From Nitrospiraceae bacterium UBA6898 (GTDB lineage: Bacteria > Nitrospirota > Thermodesulfovibrionia > Thermodesulfovibrionales > UBA6898): DNA of 5,248 nt. Where the stretch lies: assembly GCA_002448975.1 (NCBI GenBank), contig DKBO01000098.1, forward strand, positions 1 to 5,248, given 5' to 3'. A program made the position numbers and the translations under genes. The notes beneath the pieces are model-generated. The model made no database searches. It had not been told where the DNA came from and saw nothing but the letters and a program-made list of their open reading frames with translations. Below are positions 1 through 5,248 of the stretch, one piece after another; positions within the stretch are counted from its first letter, which is position 1, and the number at the start of each line of letters is the position of its first letter.

Positions 1-342
1 AACTTCGTGGAGACCAAGAAGGCGCACCTCGGCAAGGGCTCCAAGGCCAACCACCTTACCTACCTCGGCGACGCCGACATTGGCGCCGGCGTCAACGTCG
101 GCGCCGGTACCATCACCTGCAATTACGACGGGAAGAACAAACATCGCACGGTCATTGAGGATAAGGTGTTTATCGGGAGTGACACGCAGCTCGTTGCTCC
201 GGTCAGGGTCGGCAAGGGAGCGTACATAGGCGCCGGATCTACCATAACAAAAAATGTTCCAGCCGGATCTCTTGCGGTGAGCAGGACGGAGCAGCGGACC
301 ATAGAGAACTGGGTGGCAAAGCGAAAGGCCAGGAAAAAATAA
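1..342 (+). CDS. glmU: Bifunctional GlmU (N-acetylglucosamine-1-phosphate uridyltransferase / glucosamine-1-phosphate acetyltransferase), C-terminal part only
   Basis: The frame is open from base 1, so this is the last 113 residues of a protein whose start lies left of the window. GlmU is cytoplasmic: it acetylates glucosamine-1-phosphate with acetyl-CoA, then transfers UMP to give UDP-GlcNAc, the precursor of peptidoglycan and lipopolysaccharide. What remains belongs to the left-handed beta-helix acetyltransferase domain: hexapeptide-type turns (IGAGVNVGAGT, VGKGAYIGAGS) and the family signatures NFVETKKA, HLTYLGDA, TCNYDG and GSDTQLVAPV. By alignment from memory with the E. coli protein, fragment K6, H18, Y21, N32 and N41 correspond to K351, H363 (catalytic base), Y366, N377 and N386, so the acetyltransferase site looks intact. 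The uridyltransferase domain is not visible. The end is basic (RKARKK), as in many GlmU proteins. The first 40 codons have much higher third-position GC than the rest. glmS follows after 70 bases, a common pairing. Confidence 0.97.
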   Translation, partial: NFVETKKAHLGKGSKANHLTYLGDADIGAGVNVGAGTITCNYDGKNKHRTVIEDKVFIGSDTQLVAPVRVGKGAYIGAGSTITKNVPAGSLAVSRTEQRTIENWVAKRKARKK

Positions 343-412
343 TGATTCATAAGGGAAAGAAGCAACGGGACAGGGCCCTGCATGCCGCTGCCTGTCGTTG
401 GATGTCTGATCC

Positions 413-2239
413 ATGTGCGGAATAATCGGATATATCGGCGGAAGGAATGCTGTTTCCGTCATTCTTGAAGGTCTGCGGAAGCTCGAATACCGGGGGTATG
501 ATTCGGCGGGGATCGCTTTTCATGCAGGTTTGGGTATCGATGTGGTGCGGTGCAAGGGCAAGATCAAGGATCTGGCCGCCCTGGTCGAAGAAAAACATCT
601 TTCCGGCGCTTCAGGCATTGGCCATACGCGCTGGGCCACCCATGGTAAGCCGTCTGAGGAAAACGCGCATCCGCACCGCTCGGGCGGCATTGTCATTGTC
701 CACAATGGGATCATCGAAAACTATCTTTCCCTGAAAAAAGAACTTGTTGCAAAAGGATACGCCTTTACCTCCGACACGGACACGGAAGTGCTCTGTCACC
801 TTATCAGAGACCATGCGGATGACCGGCCTCTTGAAGATGCGGTCAGGGCTGCACTGAAAGAAGTAAAGGGCTCTTATGCGATCGCGGTGATCAGCGAGAA
901 AGACCCGAACAAGATCGTTGGCGTTCGAAAGGACAGCCCGCTAGTGGTAGGCCTCGGCGAGGGAGAGTTCTTTGTCGCGTCCGATGTCCCGGCATTCCTG
1001 AACTATTCGCGGGACGTACTGTTCCTGAATGATGAGGAGATGGCGGTCATTACGCCTGAGGGTGTTCTTGTTACTACGCTCGACGGGAGCATGGTAGCCA
1101 AGGAGGTAACATCCGTAACCTGGAGCCCTGCCATGGCCGAAAAGGGAGGGTACCGTCATTTCATGCTGAAGGAGATTTTCGAGCAGCCCCGGGCAGTCAG
1201 CGATACCATGAGAGGCCGGTTTTCACTTGAGACCGGTGAGGTCAATGCGGAGGAGTTCGGTCTTTCCCGGGAAGTTTTCCAGAAGATCACCAAGGTATAC
1301 ATTGTCGCCTGCGGAACATCGTGGCATGCCGGAATGATCGGCAAATACCTGTTTGAGGAGATAGCCCGGGTGCCGGTTGAGATTGACATCGCCTCAGAAT
1401 TCCGATACCGAAGACCGCTTATCGGGCCGGACAATCTCATGATCGTCATTACGCAGTCGGGCGAGACCGCTGACACGCTCGCTGCGCAACGAGAGGCGAA
1501 GAAGCTCGGTGCGCGGACGCTTACGATCTGTAATGTCGTAGGAAGTACCTCAGCGCGCGAGGCAGATGCCGTCTTTTATACACATTCAGGTCCGGAAATC
1601 GGCGTTGCCTCGACAAAGGCCTTTCTTACCCAGGTCATATCCGTATATCTTCTTGCCATAGCCCTGGGGCGGGCACGGGGAGCGCTGACCGTGGCGGCGT
1701 CCCGGGAGCTTCTGCAGGAACTCGTCATGCTCCCCGGCAAGATCGAAAAGACGCTGACCGCAGATGAGCATATACAGGGAATAGCACGCAGGTATTTTCA
1801 GGCACGCGGTTTTATCTACCTTGGCAGGGGCATTAATTTCCCTATCGCTCTCGAAGGCGCGCTCAAGCTTAAAGAGATATCATATATTCATGCCGAAGGA
1901 TATCCTGCCGGCGAAATGAAGCACGGCCCTATAGCGCTTATTGATGAAGAACTCCCCGTTGTCGTCCTGGCGCCCCGGGACAATTTGTATGAAAAGATCA
2001 TTTCGAATATCCAGGAAGTCAATAGCAGGGGCGGCAAGGTGATTGCGGTGACGAATGAGAGCAACGGCGAGGTCTGCGAAATCTCCTGTAACTGCATTAT
2101 GGTACCTGACGTACATGCATATCTTGCTCCGGTGCTGCTGGTGGTGCCGCTCCAGCTGCTTGCATATCATATCGGTGTGCTGCGCGGCTGTGATGTGGAC
2201 CAGCCAAGGAACCTTGCCAAAAGCGTAACTGTCGAGTAG
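413..2239 (+). CDS. glmS: Glutamine--fructose-6-phosphate aminotransferase (isomerizing)
   Basis: GlmS makes glucosamine-6-phosphate from fructose-6-phosphate and glutamine, the first committed step of amino-sugar synthesis; GlmU acts later in the same pathway. At 608 residues it matches the E. coli length (609). The N-terminal glutaminase domain starts MCGIIGYIGG: Met removal exposes the nucleophile Cys. GHTRWATHG (70-78), HNG (97-99) and DTDTE (121-125) form the rest of that site. A linker carries LKEIFEQP. The first SIS domain has ACGTSWHAG (299-307), TQSGET (347-352) and ASTKAF (399-404); the second has EGALKLKE (481-488) and EMKHGP with His504. The C-terminal tail NLAKSVTVE is canonical and contains the lysine that closes on sugar phosphate. 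An in-frame TGA at 407-409 lies one codon before the ATG, so the start is fixed. No strong Shine-Dalgarno precedes it (at best GGA at 400-402), which suggests translational coupling or leaderless-like weak initiation. No glmS ribozyme could fit in the 70-base gap. Confidence 0.98.
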   Translation: MCGIIGYIGGRNAVSVILEGLRKLEYRGYDSAGIAFHAGLGIDVVRCKGKIKDLAALVEEKHLSGASGIGHTRWATHGKPSEENAHPHRSGGIVIVHNGIIENYLSLKKELVAKGYAFTSDTDTEVLCHLIRDHADDRPLEDAVRAALKEVKGSYAIAVISEKDPNKIVGVRKDSPLVVGLGEGEFFVASDVPAFLNYSRDVLFLNDEEMAVITPEGVLVTTLDGSMVAKEVTSVTWSPAMAEKGGYRHFMLKEIFEQPRAVSDTMRGRFSLETGEVNAEEFGLSREVFQKITKVYIVACGTSWHAGMIGKYLFEEIARVPVEIDIASEFRYRRPLIGPDNLMIVITQSGETADTLAAQREAKKLGARTLTICNVVGSTSAREADAVFYTHSGPEIGVASTKAFLTQVISVYLLAIALGRARGALTVAASRELLQELVMLPGKIEKTLTADEHIQGIARRYFQARGFIYLGRGINFPIALEGALKLKEISYIHAEGYPAGEMKHGPIALIDEELPVVVLAPRDNLYEKIISNIQEVNSRGGKVIAVTNESNGEVCEISCNCIMVPDVHAYLAPVLLVVPLQLLAYHIGVLRGCDVDQPRNLAKSVTVE

Positions 2240-2325
2240 GTGAAGAAGGCTATATTCACGGAGGAAACTGGATTTGAAACGCCGGTATCTGGTATCCTAA
2301 GTACATCCGGATGAAATCGATGTCT

Positions 2326-2332
2326 AGAGAGG
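2326..2332 (+). promoter_or_regulatory. Ribosome binding site of the helicase gene (decides the start)
   Basis: AGAGAGG is a good Shine-Dalgarno match, 5 bases before ATG 2338. It lies inside the coding frame that would be used from the upstream ATGs at 2311 and 2320, neither of which has such a site, so it favours 2338 as the main start. Confidence 0.65.
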
Positions 2333-2337
2333 TCTGC

Positions 2338-4437
2338 ATGCAAGATTTGAATCCCCAGCAAAAACAAGCCCTGGAAATCACTGATGGACCTATTCTTGTG
2401 CTTGCCGGAGCCGGCAGTGGCAAGACGCGCGTCATCACGCACAAGTTTGCCCATCTGGTGAAGACAAAGAAGACATCGCCTGAATCGGTCCTTACGGTGA
2501 CATTTACCAACAAGGCTGCGAACGAGATGAAGGAGAGAATCAGAGGGCTTCTCGGGAAAGATCTGAAATCTTCCTGGATAGGTACCCTTCACTCACAGTG
2601 CAGCCGTATTCTGCGCCGCGACATCGCTTCTATCGGTTTTGGCCGCGACTTTTCCATCTATGACGAGGACGACCGCTGCACCCTTATCCGGCATATCCTG
2701 AAGGAGTTCAAGATCTACGAAGCGCTTTACAGGGGCGTTTCTTCCCGCATCAATCTCTTGAAGGCTTCGCTCATCGGCCCGGAGGATTTTCTTTCGGTTG
2801 GTGACGGTTTCGGCTTCGATGAGAAACTCGCCAAGGTTTATGTGCGGTACCAGGATGAATTAAAACGGAGCAATGCCGTGGACTTTGACGACCTGATCAT
2901 GCTTGCGGTGAAACTTCTCAAAGAGAATCCGAAGATCCTTGCGAAATACCAGGAGGAGTTTCGGTACGTGCTTGTTGATGAGTTCCAGGACCTGAACTTC
3001 GCCCAGTATCAGCTGGTGAAACTGCTTGCACTAAAGCATAAGAACATATGCGCCGTAGGCGACGATGACCAGAGCATCTACAAGTTTAGGGGAGCTGACG
3101 TAGAACATATTTTGAACTTTGAAAAGGATTTTCCCAAGACTAAGATCGTTCGGCTTGAACAGAACTACCGTTCAACCCAGAATATCCTTGATGCCGCACA
3201 TGCCGTCATCTCCGGTAACAGTAACCGGAAACCGAAGAAGCTCTGGACCGACCGCGGCAGCGGTGAGATGGTCAACTTCTGCTGGCTGTCATCAGAGGAG
3301 GAAGAAGCAAGGCATATTGCGAAGGTGATCAAGGAGCTTTTCCTCAAGGGCGCTTACAAATACAAGGACATTGGTGTTTTATACCGGGTAAACCTCCAGT
3401 CGCGGGCACTGGAGGACTCCCTGCGCGAGATGGGACTTCCTTACCATATCATCGGCGGCATCAGCTTTTACCAGAGAAAAGAGATCAAGGATATCATTGC
3501 CTACATACGTCTTGTGCTGAACCACGACGACAATGTAAGTTTGCGCAGGATCATCAATACGCCGTCCCGCGGGATCGGCGCAGCGACACTTACCAAGATT
3601 GAGAATGAGGCAAAGAAGAAATCGATCTGCCTCTTTAACGCGATGAAGCTGTGTGTGCGCAGCAACGGCATTATTGCGTCTACCAAGGAGAAACTGAGCT
3701 CTTTCCTTGATCTCATTGACAAGCTTTCCGCTACTGAGTACCGGAACGCCGGAGAACTACTGAAGAACATCCTGGACAAGATCGGCTATCTGGAGCAGCT
3801 CGACGAGGAACGGCGGCAGAACATCAGCGAACTGCTGGCATCCGCAGAGGGCAGGGATATGCAGGAGTTCCTCGATAAGGTCTCTCTTATGACGAACCTT
3901 GATCATTCTTCCCCGGGAAACCATATATCCCTCATGACCCTGCATAATGCGAAGGGTCTTGAATTTCCGGTCGTTTTTGTCACGGGAATGGAGGAGGGGC
4001 TGCTGCCGTACTTCAAGGCAATCGGCAGCAACGAGGAGGTTTCGGAAGAACGGCGTCTCTGCTATGTCGGCATGACGAGGGCAAAAGACATTTTGTTTCT
4101 CTCCGGAGCCCGCAAACGCAAGCTGTACGCAAAGCTGCAGGAGCAGGAGCCGTCGCGATTCATGAAAGACCTTCCGAAGAAAAGCTGCCGCTGGATAGAA
4201 AAAGTGGCTGATCCGCGTTCCATAAAGATCGTCTGCGATGCGTCCAAGAGGAAACAGGACGCAAAGAAGGTCCGCTCCCCGTTCTCAGCCGGGTGCAGAG
4301 TGAAGCATCCGGTATGGGGTATCGGCGTCGTACGCGACTGCTATGGTGACGGAGAGGACCAAAAGGTGATGGTCAATTTCCCTCAGATTGGACTGAAGAG
4401 GCTTTCCCTCAGACTTGCCAACCTGACAAAGTTATAG
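2338..4437 (+). CDS. uvrD: UvrD/PcrA-type ATP-dependent 3'-5' DNA helicase (superfamily 1A)
   Basis: This 699-residue protein shows the complete motif set of UvrD/PcrA helicases, which unwind DNA during nucleotide excision and mismatch repair and clear recombinase filaments or stalled complexes. In order: Q motif LNPQQKQAL (4-12), Walker A AGAGSGKT (23-30), motif Ia TFTNKAANEM (55-64), GTLHSQCSRILR (82-93), motif II DEFQD (214-218), motif III GDDDQSIYKFRG (241-252), motif IV LEQNYRST (273-280), motif V TLHNAKGLEF (534-543) and motif VI with GMTRAKD (arginine finger R581). The last ~48 residues (GCRVKHPVWGIG to LANLTKL) match the Tudor-like tail of PcrA/UvrD, the part linked to RNA polymerase binding in studied members. 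That tail argues against Rep. Length is slightly below E. coli UvrD (720). I chose ATG 2338 because AGAGAGG (2326-2332) sits 5 bases before it and MxxLNPQQ is the usual family start; in-frame ATGs at 2311 and 2320 would add 9 or 6 residues. UvrD versus PcrA naming is not settled by sequence alone. Confidence 0.96.
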   Translation: MQDLNPQQKQALEITDGPILVLAGAGSGKTRVITHKFAHLVKTKKTSPESVLTVTFTNKAANEMKERIRGLLGKDLKSSWIGTLHSQCSRILRRDIASIGFGRDFSIYDEDDRCTLIRHILKEFKIYEALYRGVSSRINLLKASLIGPEDFLSVGDGFGFDEKLAKVYVRYQDELKRSNAVDFDDLIMLAVKLLKENPKILAKYQEEFRYVLVDEFQDLNFAQYQLVKLLALKHKNICAVGDDDQSIYKFRGADVEHILNFEKDFPKTKIVRLEQNYRSTQNILDAAHAVISGNSNRKPKKLWTDRGSGEMVNFCWLSSEEEEARHIAKVIKELFLKGAYKYKDIGVLYRVNLQSRALEDSLREMGLPYHIIGGISFYQRKEIKDIIAYIRLVLNHDDNVSLRRIINTPSRGIGAATLTKIENEAKKKSICLFNAMKLCVRSNGIIASTKEKLSSFLDLIDKLSATEYRNAGELLKNILDKIGYLEQLDEERRQNISELLASAEGRDMQEFLDKVSLMTNLDHSSPGNHISLMTLHNAKGLEFPVVFVTGMEEGLLPYFKAIGSNEEVSEERRLCYVGMTRAKDILFLSGARKRKLYAKLQEQEPSRFMKDLPKKSCRWIEKVADPRSIKIVCDASKRKQDAKKVRSPFSAGCRVKHPVWGIGVVRDCYGDGEDQKVMVNFPQIGLKRLSLRLANLTKL

Positions 4438-4441
4438 GTTC

Positions 4442-4720
4442 ATGGACTTCTCAATAGAACACCTGGCACGTCTTGCGCGTCTTGCGCTCACCGAAGAAGA
4501 AAAGCCCCTGTACCGGGATCAACTGGTCAATATTCTGCGCTACATGGAAACGCTCAATGAGCTTGACACTGCAGGAATAGAGCCCACATCGCATGTGATC
4601 TCTATCTGCAATGTCCTGCGGGAAGATTCAGCGAGGACTTCCCTGAGCCGGGAAGATGCGCTGGGGAACGCACCGGACAGAACGGACGCTTTCTACCGCG
4701 TGCCGAAAATAATCGAATGA
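4442..4720 (+). CDS. gatC: Asp-tRNA(Asn)/Glu-tRNA(Gln) amidotransferase subunit C
   Basis: GatC is the small, non-catalytic subunit of the cytoplasmic GatCAB amidotransferase, which converts misacylated Glu-tRNA(Gln) and/or Asp-tRNA(Asn) to the amidated forms; it wraps around and stabilises GatA at its interface with GatB. The 92-residue product has the usual length (about 95) and the family signatures in order: LARLALTEEE (10-19), the LNELDT...EPTSHV segment (38-52), NVLRED (57-62), SL.R.DAL.NAPDR (67-80) and the end VPKIIE. The start is well fixed: an in-frame TGA at 4424-4426 leaves ATG 4442 as the only ATG candidate. Only four bases separate the helicase stop from this ATG and no clear Shine-Dalgarno is seen, so translation is probably coupled to the helicase. 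The usual partner gatA does not follow; panD does. Its presence implies gatA and gatB elsewhere or beyond the right edge. Confidence 0.95.
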   Translation: MDFSIEHLARLARLALTEEEKPLYRDQLVNILRYMETLNELDTAGIEPTSHVISICNVLREDSARTSLSREDALGNAPDRTDAFYRVPKIIE

Positions 4721-4775
4721 AAAAAACATCGGCCATGAGGTATGAGCTGAGAGCCCGTGTTCTCCCGGGGGCGTC

Positions 4776-5132
4776 ATGCTGAGGTGTATGCTCAGGACGA
4801 AGATCCATATGGCGACCGTCACCGAGTCGGATCTGGCCTATGAAGGCAGCATCACGATCGATGAGCATATTCTGAAACAGTCAGGCATCCTTCCCTTTGA
4901 GCAGGTCATGATCAGCAATATGAACAATGGCGAACGCTTCGAGACCTATGTCATTGCAGGGAAGAAGAAGGGGGAGATCTGCCTCAACGGACCGACTGCC
5001 CGAAAAGGTGCGGTGGGAGACAAGATCATCATATTCTGCTACAGCTATGTGGAAGACGCTAAGGCAAAAGAGATCAAGCCGAAGATCATCTTCCTCGGTG
5101 CAAAGAACAGGATAACCGAAAAGAAGAAGTAG
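4776..5132 (+). CDS. panD: Aspartate 1-decarboxylase (pyruvoyl enzyme)
   Basis: PanD decarboxylates L-aspartate to beta-alanine for pantothenate and so coenzyme A. The proenzyme cleaves itself between Gly24 and Ser25, turning the serine into the pyruvoyl cofactor. Here LAYEGS (20-25) places Gly-Ser exactly at 24-25, as in E. coli. Other active-site residues recalled for the family are present at matching positions: Lys9, Tyr22, Arg54, Thr57 and Tyr58 (in GERFETY), with an Asn at 71 (LNGPTA) one residue off the E. coli Asn72. The core AVGDKIIIFCYSYV is the usual beta-barrel strand region. At 118 residues it is close to the family size (about 120-130), with a lysine-rich end. The start is the only ATG after an in-frame TGA (4743-4745) that gives the family N-terminus MLRxMLRTKIH; ATG 4788 (Met5) has AGG only three bases before it and would drop conserved residues. 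The upstream ribosome site is just a G-run (4767-4771). It lies 55 bases after gatC and is probably co-transcribed. Confidence 0.96.
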   Translation: MLRCMLRTKIHMATVTESDLAYEGSITIDEHILKQSGILPFEQVMISNMNNGERFETYVIAGKKKGEICLNGPTARKGAVGDKIIIFCYSYVEDAKAKEIKPKIIFLGAKNRITEKKK

Positions 5133-5248
5133 CCGTCCTCTTCTCCGTTATTCCGCTGCATCTATTCCCGCAGCTTTCGCATCATTCGCGTTCGAGCCGT
5201 ATCCGCATCCCTGTGCTCTCGTTTTCAGATACTATGATAGATTGTTAG
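5133..5248. other. Non-coding region after panD, pyrimidine-rich on the + strand
   Basis: No gene is visible in these 116 bases. On the + strand the only ATG near the edge (5234) opens just four codons. On the minus strand two of the three frames have stops within 17 bases of the right edge and the third has TGA at 5227-5225, so at most a very short tail of a convergent gene could enter here. From 5133 to 5226 I count 36 C, 33 T, 16 G and 9 A (73% pyrimidine), a sharp change from the purine-rich end of panD. A TATGAT (5233-5238) resembles a -10 box but I see no matching -35. Confidence 0.6.
5155..5174 (+). terminator. Weak hairpin after panD, possible part of a transcript end
   Basis: GCTGC (5155-5159) and GCAGC (5170-5174) can form a 5-bp stem with a 10-base loop, followed by only three T's. 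This is too weak for a convincing intrinsic terminator. It lies 22 bases after the panD stop in a C-rich, G-poor tract, so it could also be a 3'-end stabilising structure next to a Rho-dependent stop, or chance. Confidence 0.2.

Noticed and set aside
82..237. GGCGCCGG occurs three times (82-89, 100-107, 229-236), suggesting a DNA repeat or protein-binding site
   Set aside because: Each copy encodes the Gly-Ala-Gly turn of the hexapeptide beta-helix in the same frame, so protein structure and codon bias explain it.
343..412. glmS riboswitch/ribozyme upstream of glmS
   Set aside because: The 70-base gap is too short for the ribozyme and lacks its paired elements; glmS follows glmU directly as in operons without it.
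2228..2256. TATATT (2251-2256) as an internal promoter for the helicase gene
   Set aside because: The -35 position holds ACTGTC/CTGTCG, a poor match, and the gap already looks like a read-through operon spacer.
2167..2592. Longest minus-strand open frame (141 codons) across the glmS end, gap and helicase start
   Set aside because: It is antisense to two clear genes, spans their conserved ends, and its product has no recognisable domain; other antisense frames are similar shadows.
5187..5200. GCGTTCGAGC looks like the T-loop of a tRNA
   Set aside because: The flanking bases do not form a five-pair T stem (two pairs and one wobble, then mismatches), and no acceptor, anticodon stem or CCA-like 3' end is present.
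5210..5248. TATGAT (5233-5238) as a promoter for a gene beyond the right edge
   Set aside because: The hexamers 17-18 bases upstream do not resemble TTGACA and there is no extended -10 TG; one A/T-rich hexamer alone is weak support.

Overview
The window is a compact bacterial stretch with every gene on the + strand: the 3' end of glmU, then complete glmS, a UvrD/PcrA-type DNA helicase gene, gatC and panD. Spacing is tight (gaps of 70, 98, 4 and 55 bases), no clear terminator lies between genes, and no minus-strand gene is supported. This looks like one transcription unit, or at least a co-directional housekeeping cluster. Moderately GC-rich DNA and an amidotransferase GatC subunit (indirect charging of Asn-tRNA and/or Gln-tRNA) point to a free-living Gram-negative-type bacterium. 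The proteins and order remind me of Nitrospirota or former deltaproteobacterial genomes, but that is an impression without a search.

Layout: 1-342 is the acetyltransferase end of GlmU (UDP-GlcNAc synthesis). 413-2239 is GlmS, which makes the glucosamine-6-phosphate that enters the same pathway. 2338-4437 is a superfamily 1A repair helicase with all canonical motifs. 4442-4720 is GatC. 4776-5132 is PanD, with the Gly24-Ser25 self-cleavage site. 5133-5248 holds no gene and is strikingly pyrimidine-rich; it probably contains the 3' end of the transcript.

GlmU and GlmS act in one pathway (amino sugars for peptidoglycan and lipopolysaccharide). Helicase, GatC and PanD have unrelated jobs in DNA repair, translation and coenzyme A precursor supply, so the grouping is probably about shared housekeeping expression.

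I found no mobile element, CRISPR array, RNA gene or evidently new system. The points most worth a second look are small: a sharp change in third-position GC inside glmU, short open frames that bridge each of the three longer gaps from the upstream stop to the downstream start region, gatC followed by panD with no gatA in view, and a C-rich, G-poor tail after panD.
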